NCBI GenBank assembly: GCA_010093485.1
Contig: MU001495.1
Location: forward strand, 868,001 to 932,000
Reading direction: 5' to 3'
DNA from: Karstenula rhodostoma CBS 690.94
Taxonomy: Eukaryota > Ascomycota > Dothideomycetes > Pleosporales > Didymosphaeriaceae
DNA length: 64,000 nucleotides
Positions 22,695 to 33,561 of the stretch are shown here, piece after piece. A program made the position numbers and the translations under genes. The first letter of the stretch is position 1; the number at the start of each line of letters is the position of its first letter. The notes below the pieces were generated by a model. The model was given only the letters and a program-made list of their open reading frames with translations. It was not told where the DNA came from and searched no databases.

Positions 22695-23258
22695 ATGTGG
22701 TACGCACGCCCGGCCGACCCCGCCACGGATGACCTCCGCTGATGCTCCGCAGCAAGCACGTCCTCAACGCCCAGGTCTCCATCCGCGCGCCTTGCTGTGA
22801 GTCCACGCGACAGCATCACGCAGCTTCATGTAGTGACTAGTCCAGGCCGCAAATGGTTCGACTGCGCAGAGTGCCACCAGGAGACGGCCGACCATGATCT
22901 GATGCAGAGCTTCGAGATGACCTTTATCTGCAAAAAGTGCAAAAAGGCTTTCCGTAAAGATTCACGCGAGTTTGAGGATGCGTACGTGTAGTCTTGGCCA
23001 GCGCCTATCGCCAGCAGCTGACCCTTCAGCGACGAGTACTGCCCGCACTGCGACAACCACTTTGTCCTCGACGCCAAGACCCCCCAGGCCCAACTGCAGG
23101 TTGAGGGCGAAGACATACGGAAAGACGCAAGGTCAGTAGAATATGGGCAATCTGGAACAAGACTGACATCCTGTAGAATGATCAAGGACGAGCGTGTCCG
23201 TGTCGAGGAGGACCGGTCCATATTCAACGTCAAGGACGCCTCCGACAGGCTGGGTTAA
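22695..23258 (+). CDS. CHY zinc-finger protein
   Basis: Five exons: 22695-22699, 22753-22796, 22846-22981, 23030-23131 and 23177-23258, for 122 residues. The first coding exon is only five bases (ATGTG). Splicing it to the next gives MCKHVLNAQVSIRAPCCRKW, which restores the first cysteine-histidine pair of the CHY finger; the unspliced alternative start would lose it. Further ligands follow in FDCAECHQETADHD, FICKKCKKAF and EYCPHCDNHFVL. The C-terminal part is charged (EDIRKDARMIKDERVR, NVKDASDRLG). CHY fingers bind zinc; relatives include Hot13, which helps mitochondrial intermembrane-space import, and RING-CHY ubiquitin ligases, but this short form lacks a RING. All four introns are 45-53 bp. 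Confidence 0.92.
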
Positions 23259-23569
23259 TAAAGGAACACAGGACACCCCACGAACCCCACAACACGAGCA
23301 AAGCACATGTCTTCGACACTCCTCCCGTGCCATATCCACAAATCCCCCCTTCGCATGTTGTAGTCTGGCATATTAGATTTGCAGTACGCGGACGCAGGGT
23401 GCAGGGTCCCGCGTCGCCATAGGCGAGGCGGAAAAGGTTCATATGCTAGATATGCCATTTGAAGCACTAGCTGGTCGTACCTGTCGTATACGATCTGGGA
23501 AGTCTACCAGACGCCAATGCTATTCATGCGCCCAACTGTTTTCCCCCATCGTCTCTGCTCGTAACCCTT

Positions 23570-24540
23570 CTATGCTGCCGATCCCGTAGCCTCCCCAGCA
23601 GGCCGTGACGGAATAGCGGCTTGGCCTGAACGGCCGGGCCTCCTGCTTGCGGCCTCCTCCTGCTTCTCCGTGTTGATGTTCTCCACATACTTCTCAATGT
23701 CCTCCACCGGGAGCATCTCAAGCGGCTTGCCAGGCGCCGTGATGGCAATCTCGATGTTCTTCGCACCCGTCTGCACCACCTCAAGCAGCGACTTGACCGT
23801 CAACTTGATCGTCTCTTCCCGGTCCAGGTCGTCCTTGTGGTTTCGCTCGAGGAACTCGCGCACCGTCTTGCTCGATCGGCCGATGGCGTTCGCCTTCCTG
23901 TACAGAGTCAGCCCTCAATTTTCCACACCTGGCTTTCATATCTCGAGACTGACCATGCCGAATAAATGCCCGACGGCTCCGTCTGGTACAGGCGCGGCGT
24001 CTTGTCGTTGGGGTCGAAACCGACGATCAGCGTGCTGATGCCAAACGGCCGGACACCACCACTCTGGGTGTACCTCTGCTGCACACCGGCGATGTATTTG
24101 GTAATGTACTCTATTGACACGGGGTCCTCAACCGTCAAACGATGTGACTGTGCTTCCAAGCGGGCCCTGTCGACGAGGATGCGAGCATCGGCGTTCAGGC
24201 CGGCGAAGGCGAGGGCGACGTGTGTATCGACGAGGCCGATCTTGGAGGGCGTAATCCGCGTATCCTGGAGCTTCATTGCCGACCTCTTCTCACATCCTAG
24301 CACCACGACGTCCTTGCCCTTCACGCCCACAGCGCATGTACCTGCCTAGGCATTACTATCGTGGTAGTTCCCGAGGGGTCATCTTCTCCAACATACCTCG
24401 CTTGACAGCCTCCAATGCATACTCGACCTGGAAGACGTGACCGTCGGGACTGAAGACTGTCCACGGAATCAGCTATGAGCTTGCCCGCCATCCACAAGTG
24501 GAAGGTTACCTGAAAGCGCGCGATCGTAGCCCGAAGCCAT
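23570..24540 (-). CDS. PRE6: 20S proteasome subunit alpha-4
   Basis: Four exons, 24540-24510, 24456-24397, 24341-23954 and 23897-23570, give 268 residues. The N-terminus ([20 protein letters not shown], residues 5-24) is the proteasome alpha signature, and [46 protein letters not shown] and [14 protein letters not shown] are diagnostic of the alpha-4 (yeast Pre6, human PSMA7) subunit. Alpha subunits are catalytically inactive and form the outer rings that gate the chamber. The C-terminal tail after about residue 240 is divergent and Arg/Ala-rich ([17 protein letters not shown]) in place of the yeast lysine-rich tail. It is divergent to the flavoenzyme gene with 268 bases between the start codons. 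Confidence 0.96.
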
Positions 24541-24808
24541 GGCGAGCGTTGTACAGAGTGTGGAGAGCGCTCGGGAGAAGACAGAGGGGAGCGGGCGAAA
24601 TCGAGATTGTGGAGAAGATGGCGATATGGGCGGCGGGGTGGATTGTATAGCACGGTCGGAGCTGTGAGAGCTTCCGCGTCGTCGCTTCCACCTGGACCGC
24701 CAAGCGCGGGCTCGTGCCACCCCTGCCGTGTTAGGCCATGGTCGATGAATTTATGTCCGCGACCTCGAAACATTCCCCCACTCTTCCTTTTATCTGCAAT
24801 TGCAAAAG
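24541..24808. promoter_or_regulatory. Compact divergent promoter, PRE6 / D-2-hydroxyglutarate dehydrogenase
   Basis: Only 268 bases separate the two start codons, so the two genes must share or overlap control elements. I see no perfect known proteasome-associated control element here. Confidence 0.55.
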
Positions 24809-26634
24809 ATGGCTGCCTCTTCACGCGTCGCCGCTTCCCTGCGACGTGCAGCGTTGTCGTCGCGACCCTCCCCTTGCATCAGGAACATCAGACCCGCCCT
24901 ACAAGTGAGATGGAAGACGGAGGCGACTACTTCAGCAAGTACCGAATCAGTGGGTCAGTTGGATGCAAAAGGTGGTTTAGATGGACCAGCTCCCGCAAAG
25001 TCCATCAAGTTCACCTCGGACTCGTACGTCCTGATTCTTACGAATAAATTCCGCGCGTTATATTTACTTTCCAAGGTATCCTAACATCCAACGAGAGTCC
25101 AAATTCGCAAAACTCTCGGAGAAACATGTTCAGTATTTCCAGGAGCTGCTCGGTTCTGACTCTGCTGTGTTAGACGGAGTGACGAAAGATGCTACTGAAG
25201 ACATCGAACCTTTCAACGCGGACTGGATGCGAAAGTTCAGAGGCCACGCGCAACTGGTGTTGAAGCCTTCTACTAAAGAGGAAGTGAGCGCCATCCTGAA
25301 GTACTGCAACGACAACATGCTCGCTGTCGTTCCCCAAGGTGGCAACACCGGCCTTGTCGGAGGATCCGTTCCGGTTTTTGATGAAATTGTCCTCAACTTG
25401 CAGAAGATGAACAACATCCGGTCGTTCGACGAGGTCTCGGGCATCCTCGTTGCCGACGCTGGTGTCATCCTTGAGGTCGCAGACAACTACCTCGCCGAAA
25501 GACAACACATCTTTCCGCTCGATCTTGGCGCGAAGGGTTCATGCCAGATTGGTGGCAACGTCTCGACTAACGCAGGTGGACTCCGCTTGCTCCGATATGG
25601 CAGCCTCCACGGAAGTGTGCTTGGCATCGAAGCTGTCCTACCCGACGGTACCATCGTTGAAGATTTGTCGCTCCTCAGGAAGAACAACACCGGATACGAC
25701 ATAAAGCAACTTTTCATTGGCTCTGAAGGCACAATTGGTATTATCACCGGCATCTCGATCCAATGCCCTCGTCGCTCGCCTGCTGTGAACGTGGCTTACT
25801 TTGGTTTGGAGAGCTACGAGCAAGCGCAGAAGGCTTTTGTCGCTGCGAAGGCGTATCTTGGTGAGATCTTATCCGCATTCGAAATGATGGATGGCCGCAC
25901 CCAGAAGATCCTTAAGAAAGTGGCGGGTACCAAGCTGCCTTTAGAAGGCGACTACCCATTTTACTGCTTAGTAGAAACCAGTGGCTCAAACACCGACCAT
26001 GACAGTGAGGTAGGCATGTTTCTATTCTATCATAATACAACGCTAACAGGAAACAGAAACTGCAAAACTTCCTCGAGCACGTCATGGAATCTGAAATTGT
26101 TGCCGATGGTGTTCTCGCCGAGAGCCAGACACAAGTTGCTGAGCTCTGGGCCTGCCGTGAACGCATCACAGAATGCCTCGGCCACTGGGGTGGCGTCTAC
26201 AAGTACGATCTCTCAATACCGATCGCGCAGATGTACGACCTAGTAGAAGACATCCGCGAGCGTTTGACCAAGGACGGTCTTCTTGGAGACACCGATGACC
26301 ACCCAGTCGTAGACGTGGTGGGATACGGGCACATGGGGGACGCTAACCTCCACCTAAACGTGCCCGTTCGGAGATTCGACAAGACTGTAGAGAAAGCGCT
26401 CGAGCCTTATCTGTATGAGTGGACGTCGAAACGAAACGGCAGCATCAGTGCTGAACACGGGCTCGGCCTCAGCAAGAAGCCGTATGTCGGGTACAGTAAG
26501 AGTGAGACTATGATTAAGCTTATAAAGCAGATCAAAAACTTGTATGATCCGGTACGTTGGCCTCTGCTCCGCATATACTCCAACCGCTAATTGGGTTACA
26601 GAACGGTATCTTGAACCCGTATAAGTACATATAG
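24809..26634 (+). CDS. Mitochondrial FAD-linked D-2-hydroxyacid dehydrogenase
   Basis: Four exons, 24809-25023, 25076-26009, 26057-26551 and 26602-26634, give 558 residues. The N-terminus (MAASSRVAASLRRAALSSR) is a typical mitochondrial presequence. The FAD-binding PCMH domain (about 125-310) shows VVPQGGNTGLVGGSVPVFDE, LGAKGSCQIGGNVSTNAGG and FIGSEGTIGIITG. The C-terminal substrate domain has VVGYGHMGDANLHLNV and SISAEHGLGLSKKPYVG, then NGILNPYKYI from the tiny last exon. This is the D-2-hydroxyglutarate dehydrogenase / Dld2 group, which oxidises D-2-hydroxyglutarate or D-lactate and passes electrons on. D-2-hydroxyglutarate is the favoured substrate by family likeness, but D-lactate is not excluded. 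Confidence 0.94.
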
Positions 26635-26670
26635 ACTTTGCTACAGTATTATTAAATGTTCATATTCTTA

Positions 26671-27867
26671 TCATTCTCTATCCAATCCCGCTTTCGCTCC
26701 CGAAGTACTCCCCTTGGACGTCTCTTCGCGGAGTAGCCTCTCAGCATTACCTTGATAAATCGCTTCCCTCTCCTTTTCGTTAAAGAGCACCTCCATTCCA
26801 TCTTTCATCCTGTTTGCAAGAAGCATCGCTGACGCATGTCTCGTAAACGGGAAATCACTCCCATACAGCAGTCTCTCATGCGAAATATCAAACCCCTTAA
26901 CCAGCGCCTTCAATTGTCCCGACCCCACCACCCCCTCATCACCTTCGAACACAGCCCCAGCCAAATCAAAGTAGAATTGCTCTCCCAGCTGTCTCCGCAC
27001 CTCCTTCGCATCAATCCCCCTGCTCCCCGGCACCAACGCCCCAAACGCCGTGAACCGTGTGAGCAACGGCGGCAACACACCGCCCGCGTGCGGCAGCACG
27101 AACGTCACCTCGGGACACCGGTCCACCGTTCCCGAGAAGAAAAGATGTATGACTGCCCTTGCAGAGTCGAAGATGAACTCGAAGACGGGAATCGGGTATT
27201 GATCGCCGAACGGCAGCGCGGGGGTGGGCGCGCCATGCGAACACTGCAAGCATGGCGCGGTGGGGTGTATAAACACGGTCGCATGAATCTCGTTGAAGCG
27301 CGCAAAGACGGAGTCGAAAACCGGATCCCCGAGGTAGAACCCGTGGTAGTTAGTCATGAGAGCGAAGCCATCGCAGCCATCCTCGCGCGCTTTGTCGATC
27401 TCTTCCAGCGCAGCCTGCACGTCCGGGAGCGGCAGCGACGCCCAGAAGCCGAATTTCTCGGGGTATCTGCGCTTGAGGTCTGCGGCGTAGGCGTTGCATT
27501 TGCGCGTGAGGGATTTGGCTTCTGAGGGGGGCGTGTCCGGGCGGAGGGTTGTGCCGGGCGAGGAGATGGAGAGGATGGCTTTTGTGATGTTTGCCGTGGA
27601 CATTAGGGCGAGGTGGCCTTCGAGGGACCATTCGGGGATGGCGGGCATGCCGTCGACCTTTTCGTGGCTTCGGGGGAGGGACAGAGTCAGTGTGTGGATT
27701 CATTGTAGGGGTTTTGGGTAGGATGTGCTGCCAATGTCTGAAAGCTCTGCCACGGCAGGAGAATGCAGTCTACATCGTAACGTTACATACCCGTTTGCGA
27801 GGAGGGCATCGTGGTAGAAGGGCGGGAGAAAGTGCGAATGGACGTCGATGCGGGGTGGCAGGGCCAT
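26671..27867 (-). CDS. ACMSD-type amidohydrolase / decarboxylase
   Basis: Two exons, 27867-27791 and 27667-26671 with a 123-bp intron, give 357 residues. The start RIDVHSHFLPPFY holds the metal-binding His-x-His, followed across the intron by NGHEKVDGMPAIPEWSLEGH. Later metal and active-site positions appear in ATVFIHPTAP, TFVLPHAGGVLPPLL and LLYGSDFPFTRHAS. This is the amidohydrolase-2 (PF04909-type) superfamily that includes aminocarboxymuconate-semialdehyde decarboxylase and fungal 6-methylsalicylate decarboxylases; the latter share the phrase style of this protein. The substrate is probably an aromatic acid, but no polyketide synthase lies in the window to support a biosynthetic role. It is tail-to-tail with the flavoenzyme gene, only 36 bases apart. 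Confidence 0.9.
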
Positions 27868-28476
27868 GGTCAATGATTATGCTTGGATTGCGCAAGCAGT
27901 GTGCTGCCTATATCTGTACGAGGTGTAGGGATTTAAAGGAATGGAGAGACCGCAGGTATGCAGGAGGGGATTATAAAGCAGCCGCCAGATGGGGAGCCGG
28001 ATGTTGCATCAAAATGCTGTGCAAGGGCGAGGATCTCCGCCGACAAGTGCCGGTATCGTCGTCTTCTTTGGTTCTGTTTCCTCTCTCGTCGTAGGGTATG
28101 GAAAGCAAAACGCAGGAGAGTCGGTGAAAGCAGAGCGCAGTGAAGGTGACCCCCACTTGCGGTTCCGATTTCGGAATGGATTCCGACAACGGTTCCTCTG
28201 ACAGCAAGGAGGCATGACCTCAATCTCTAACATGCAGAGTAGTGCCTCGAAAATCCGTCTCTTGGATTCCTTTTCATCTTGCCAGTGAATGATGTGAAGA
28301 CGATTACCATCGCGTGCTGCAGCAGGGATAGGCCGCCTTGGTCGGGAGACGGCAGCCACCTGGTCGCTGCCCCACCTACCCGCGATCGGGGCTTTTCCTG
28401 ACGGCAATCATTCACAAAAGTCACCACGGCGCGCCAGCAATGCCTCTCCGTGCCACACCACGCCATACCGCCTACC
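27868..28476. promoter_or_regulatory. Divergent promoter, amidohydrolase / MTHFR
   Basis: About 610 bases between divergent starts. No gene seen. Two partly mirrored GGTTCCGATTTCGGAATGG-like stretches near 28160-28190 form a weak imperfect palindrome. Confidence 0.4.
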
Positions 28477-30529
28477 ATGGAAAAGATTACGGATAAGATC
28501 AACGCGCTGGCCGATGGCGCAAACTACTTCTCGCTCGAGTTCTTCCCGCCCAAGACGGCCATGGTACGCGTGCCCCTCCATGTCCCGCTATGCGCGGACG
28601 CGTGAAAGCGGATGACGGGACGCCGAATTGATACGCTCGCAGGGCTTCGCGAACCTCTCGTCGAGACTCGAGCGCATGGCGCAGGCGCTGCGGCCACTGT
28701 TTGTGAACGTGACGTGGGGCGCTGGCGGGTCGACGGCGACCAAGTCGCTCGAGCTCGCGGAGATATGCCAGCGCCAGCTGGGCCTCACCACGTGCCTGCA
28801 CCTGACGTGCACCAACATGAGCCGCAAGCTCGTCGACGAGGCGCTCGAGCAGGCACGCACGCTGGGCATTCGGAATATCCTGGCGCTGCGGGGCGATGCG
28901 CCGCGGAGCGAGGAGTACAGGGAGGAGGGCCAGCTGCCCGAGGACGACTCGAATAAGGACTTCACGTGGGCGGTCGATCTTGTGCAGTACATCCGCAAGC
29001 AGTACGGCGACTACTTCTGCATAGGCGTCGCGGCGTATCCGGAGGGCCACTCTGATCAGAGCCACCCCGAGGCGCAGGATCCCAAGTTCGACCTCTCGCA
29101 TCTGGTCGAAAAGACGCAGGCTGGGGCCGACTTCCTCATGACGCAACTCTTCTTCGACGTGGAAGCGTATGACAGGTTCGAGACGATGTTGAGGGAACAC
29201 GAGAGCGGCGCATTCAAGACGATACCCATCATCCCTGGTCTGCTGCCGATCCAATCGTATCAGATTCTCAATCGCGTCTCGAAACTCTCGCATGCGAAGA
29301 TTCCGGCGGATATCGAGGCTCGTCTGGACGCTGTGAAAGGCGACGACGAGCTGGTCAAGCAGGTGGGCGTCAAGGTGTTGAGCGAGATCGTAGAGCATCT
29401 GCAAGGACGGCCTAGCCCCACGAGAAGAGGATTCCACTTCTACACTTTGAACTTGGAAAAGGCAGTTTCACATATACTGGAAAACTGCCACCTAATACCG
29501 CAGCCGCTCCTCGAAGACGACGACGACGACGACGCCATCGAACTCACCCCCGGCGCCGACCTCCAACCCCCAGAAGGCGCATTGAGCAACAAGGACCGAC
29601 GGCGGTTGTCGTCAGTCAACTCGGATCCCCGAAATCGCGTCATAATCTCCAAGCCCTCTAACAGCAAATCCAGCAACGCCTCGTACGAAGTCCCCGAAGA
29701 TGAAGCGGGCATTCCCCAAGGCCCCGTCACCACACGCGCCAACACCCTTGCCATCTCCGAAGGCGAGGGCTCCCTCGGCCGAGAGGCGACCTGGGACGAT
29801 TTCCCCAACGGCCGCTGGGGTGATGCGCGGTCCCCCGCCTTCGGCGAGATCGACGGCTACGGTCCCACACTGCACGTCTCGACGCCCCAGGCGCTTAAGC
29901 TCTGGGGTTACCCCGTCGACAAAGACGACATCTCGAAGCTATTCCGCCGGCATATCGAGGGCGACCTGGAGGGCATACCGTGGAGCGAGCAGGGCCTCTC
30001 CCCCGAGACGAGTACCATTGCGAAGGAGCTGCTTGCTCTCAACGCGAAGGGCTGGTGGACGGTCGCCTCGCAGCCCGCCGTCAACGGGCTGAAATCCACC
30101 GACCCCGTCTTTGGCTGGGGCCCCAAGAATGGCCTCGTCTTCCAGAAGCCTTTTGTAGAATTCTTCCTCCCCGCCGCCGACTGGGCGAAGCTCCAGCCCC
30201 GGCTCCAGACGCACGACCAGATAACCTACTTCGCCTCTAACGCGGCGGGTGATTTCAAAGCCAGCAACGAGGCGGGCGTCAATCCCGTCACGTGGGGCAG
30301 CTTCACCGGCAAGGAGATCGTCACGCCGACCATCATCGAGGCGGTCAGCTTCCGGAGCTGGTGTGAGGAGGCGTGGAGCATCTGGCGCGAGTGGCAGAGG
30401 ATTTACGCGCCGCGGACGGAGACGAGTAAGTTATTGGGGGGGCTGAGGAGGGATCTTTGGCTGGTAAATATTATTTGGGGAGACTTTGTTGAGGGAGAGG
30501 GATTGTGGAGGTTTTTGATGGAGGAATAG
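28477..30529 (+). CDS. Methylenetetrahydrofolate reductase
   Basis: Two exons, 28477-28563 and 28643-30529, give 657 residues, matching the usual two-domain eukaryotic length. The N-terminal catalytic barrel (about 1-310) has YFSLEFFPPKTAM split by the intron before GFANLSSRLERMAQ, then FVNVTWGAGGSTATKSLELA, TCLHLTCTNM, ILALRGDAPR, IGVAAYPEGH and DFLMTQLFFDVEAYDRF. An acidic linker (DDDDDDAIEL) and a disordered segment lead to the C-terminal regulatory domain (about 400-657) with TWDDFPNGRWGDARSPAFGE and VFGWGPKNGLVFQKPFVEFF. The enzyme makes 5-methyltetrahydrofolate for methionine synthesis. Fungi have two paralogues (Met12 and Met13 types); I cannot tell which this is. A GC-rich antisense frame of 312 codons over the first half is a shadow. 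Confidence 0.95.
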
Positions 30530-31259
30530 ATTGTCATGGAGTGGTAGGTGGAGAGGGGAGAGGAGCATGTGATGATGCTTTGTTATCCCCTGGTTTACCT
30601 GTTTCATGGCAGAATGCTGAAGTGTCGTGTTTGGGTGTGGCTCACTGCATGGCGTGCGGCATGCGGATTTCGATGAGCAACCTATATCACGTTTGCAAAG
30701 AATTCGTGTTCCCCTATATATCCAGAGCTGCACAACACATCAACCACCGCTTCTCCGAACAGAAAACCCCAAAGGAAAAAGCGTATGCAACGCTTGTGAA
30801 TGAACGAAACAAGGTACGTGCAAACGCGACAAAAACAAGTTCCAACACGATGCCACGATTGCCAGTCCACGCACCACCCTTCACGTGTACCTAACATTTT
30901 TTTTTTTCACGCTCGAGCGTCACTATGTTTGCAATCCCCTTTCCGAGTCGCTGTTATGATGCTATCGTGTCCCTACCAACCCTACTCCCAATGATTGAAG
31001 GGGAATCGAGTTTACCTTGTTGCGTTCACGCATCCCACCATTCACTCTCCACACGCTGCTCTTCACACGATGCTCTTCACACGATGCTCTTCACACGCTG
31101 CAAACACAACCCGTCCCTACATATGTAATCCTCCTCAACACAACATCCATCTACAAATCCCCCTCCATCCTCCACATCCGCTCACCACCTAGCTTCCTTA
31201 CCACTTCGCAAACCGGGCGAGAACAACCCACCTCCTTTCCCGCTTTCCCAACGCAAAAA
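30530..31259. other. Intergenic with a minisatellite
   Basis: About 730 bases between two plus-strand genes. It includes a T10-type homopolymer near 30897-30907 and a 14-bp tandem repeat (listed separately) upstream of the next gene. No protein gene recognised. Confidence 0.45.
31050..31101. repeat. 14-bp minisatellite, about 3.7 copies
   Basis: Head-to-tail copies of CACACG(C/A)TGCTCTT starting at 31050, 31064, 31078 and 31092. The first and last copies carry C, the middle two A, at the seventh base. It lies about 160-210 bases upstream of the next start codon. Confidence 0.9.
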
Positions 31260-31899
31260 ATGGCCGAAACCAACGCCATACCATCCCTCCTCGCCCTCTC
31301 CGAAGCCGTGAAAAATACCGGCACCGAACTCCAGAGCATCGGCGGAAAACTGCACATGCTAGCCGCCGCGCTCGAGAAGGAGGCGCATGTAAGCCACCGC
31401 CCTTCCTTTTCCCTTTCTCTCCATCCCCTCCTCCTTCCCGGGTGCATACACGAACATAGAGGTTAAACTCTAGACGACAAGCTCGCTAACACACGCCCAG
31501 GACCTAGCCGCCGAGCGCGCAACCCTCCAATCCCAACTCGCCGCCGCCCTCGCCGCCGCAGAGAACGCCGCACATGCGTCACATCCGTGGGGCGTGGACG
31601 TTTGCGTTGGCATCCGCGCACCCTCTTCTTCTAACAGCACGGCCTTCCGCAAGATGGGATGCTGCACTGGCTGCGGCGGCGCTGCTAACGGCGTGGGAAG
31701 TGTGGTCGGAGGCGTAACTCCGGCGGCGGATGCGAGGGTTCAGCTCAGCAGGGCGCTGTCTGAGGTCGCGGAGAGGGCGGAGAAGGCGGCGTCGCAGGTG
31801 AGGAGCGCGGCGGGGGGTGGGACCGTGGTGAGTAGGAGGAGTGGTGGGGGTGTGGGGGCGGCGTCGAGGGCGAGTTCGTCGCATGCGAGCCAGAAGTGA
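31260..31899 (+). CDS. Small coiled-coil orphan protein
   Basis: Two exons, 31260-31388 and 31501-31899 (112-bp intron), give 175 residues. The N-terminal half is helical: LLALSEAVKNTGTELQSIGG, LHMLAAALEKEAH and, across the intron, DLAAERATLQSQLAAALAAA. The middle contains a short cysteine-glycine cluster (MGCCTGCGGAANG), then another helix (QLSRALSEVAERAEKAASQV) and a Ser/Arg/Gly tail. I do not recognise a family. The cysteine cluster could be a metal or lipid-modification site, but this is speculative. Codons go from C-ending to G-ending along the gene. Confidence 0.7.
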
Positions 31900-33118
31900 G
31901 AAGGGTTAGGGTGGAAAGTGTGTGGGGTTGAGGGGGTTGTTGGGTTCGGTTTTCTGGAGGTCTTTGAATATGGCGGAGGATGGATGCTTGCAGGGATAAT
32001 TGTGACTGTGGCGCTGTGTATGTTGGATGCGGAAGAACCATCCTGGGATACGGGGTGGTCTTGGAGAATCTGGCTGCAAGTGGGGCATCACAGTTCTTTC
32101 GTGCTCTGAAATCCTTATATGCTTGCTAGTAAACGATTTGTAGAGCTCCATCCAGTATTGTTGCTATTGTACATGCTTTGAAACGTTTGTTTACATCCTA
32201 TGTGACTCATATCGAACTGATGTTTTTAGCTGGGAACAAGCTTATTGGGAAACCCCGGACTGGGGAGTCGCCTTGGGAGTATGGGAATCGTTTTTAGTTG
32301 TACTAGTTGGAGAATCGAAGAGGGCGGAGGATATCCGGCGGAAGAGAGTAGCGGTTGTATCTAAATGCGTGCAGTTCGTGATGTACGCAAAATCTGCAAG
32401 ATCCACGGCTAGTATTGTGATTTCAGTATTTATTCTACATGATGGGTGCTAGTAGATAGATCAGTGGGTGAAGTCTATCGTACAGAGTGTGGTGAGGGCG
32501 TGGGTGTTACTCTCTTATAAATGCGTAGCGGCGCGCAAGGACGCACTTGCCTTCATTGGCGTGGAAGGTGCGAACCGAACAGGACCCGTACAGTTGGAAA
32601 CCGCTTTTGCATTTCTAAAGTTAAATATGAGATTCGAGTTGTGCGCATTTTTCGACATATTCAACTGATACTTCCCCCGAGCATTTCTGCACTGGGAAAG
32701 AAGATTGCAATACTGTGATCTTCACCAACGCGGTGGAATTAGCGATAGAGATTTGCGTAGGTTCAAGGCAGAGCATGCGGCCGAAAACGACCCTTCGAAG
32801 TCTGCGGCAATCAAAGACAGTTTGTGATACCTGGAATTCTTAGCAGAGAGACATGACGTGCTTCGCCTACTTTATTGATTCACCTATATAACCAACCGCA
32901 AGTCTTGGTCGATAGACATGGTTCACCCTCACCTCTGCAATCACGCAGTTAACAGACGATTTTTTTTTGGCGCTGTCAATGCGGCGGCTCGTCAATTCCT
33001 AAGCGTTGTGAAGCAAATCTCTAAGAAATACTTAGTTTCCAGGACTTCAAGCCTTAAAACTTATATCCGGGAAATTACGCACATTAACGACAGCAAGATC
33101 AGACACACGCGACGAACC
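31900..33118. other. Intergenic, no gene seen
   Basis: About 1.2 kb. Short frames at 31918-32109 and 32468-32718 have no recognisable features. A frame open from 32918 runs into the next gene, but the better start is the ATG at 33119. Confidence 0.4.
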
Positions 33119-33517
33119 ATGGCTCCACCGCCCGTATTCCGTGGCGAAACGACACTCACCACCATCCAAACGATCGACCAGCTTACGACCCGGGTCCACG
33201 AGCTATTCCAGCAAGCTTTTGACCTTTACCACGATTCTAAACACGCCATTGTGGCTTCCGAGCGCGAAAATGCAAGCCTGCAGCTTCGCGTGCTGAGTGA
33301 GACTCTTCAAAAAGATATCGCTGGGCAGCAGGAGGTGTCAGCTTCTCTGAATGTGACTGACGTTGCGGAGGTACATGTCACGGCCGGGTATACGAAGGAT
33401 GAGGCAGTAATCAGGGCGAAGGAAGATCTGGCAGGCCTGAGCAGGAGGATTGAAACGATTGAGAGACTGATATCAAAGATAGTCGCGGAGATGGTGTACG
33501 GGAACTTTTCGCAATAA
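33119..33517 (+). CDS. Small helical orphan protein, 132 residues
   Basis: A single-exon protein starting ACCATGG (good context) at 33119 rather than at the longer in-frame ATG at 32918, whose extra 67 residues look non-coding. The sequence is almost all helical with heptad-like patterns: IQTIDQLTTRVHELFQQAF, ENASLQLRVLSETLQKD and DLAGLSRRIETIERLISKIV. It resembles small mediator or kinetochore coiled-coil subunits in size and style (for example Med-type heads), but I cannot assign it. The stop codon lies 44 bases before the stop of the convergent dioxygenase gene. Confidence 0.72.
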   Translation: MAPPPVFRGETTLTTIQTIDQLTTRVHELFQQAFDLYHDSKHAIVASERENASLQLRVLSETLQKDIAGQQEVSASLNVTDVAEVHVTAGYTKDEAVIRAKEDLAGLSRRIETIERLISKIVAEMVYGNFSQ

Positions 33518-33561
33518 ATCTACTCTTTGTTTCTAGGGCTGAGAAACGTGACTGACGCCTG

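Noticed and set aside
22243..22800. Long plus- and minus-strand frames in the divergent promoter
   Set aside because: They cross the heptamer repeat and have no domain; the spliced CHY model accounts for the real gene.
28499..29437. 312-codon minus-strand frame
   Set aside because: Lies antisense to the clearly real methylenetetrahydrofolate reductase; long only because of high GC third positions.
32918..33118. N-terminal extension of the 132-residue helical protein
   Set aside because: The extra 67 codons contain no conserved-looking sequence; the ATG at 33119 has a better context.
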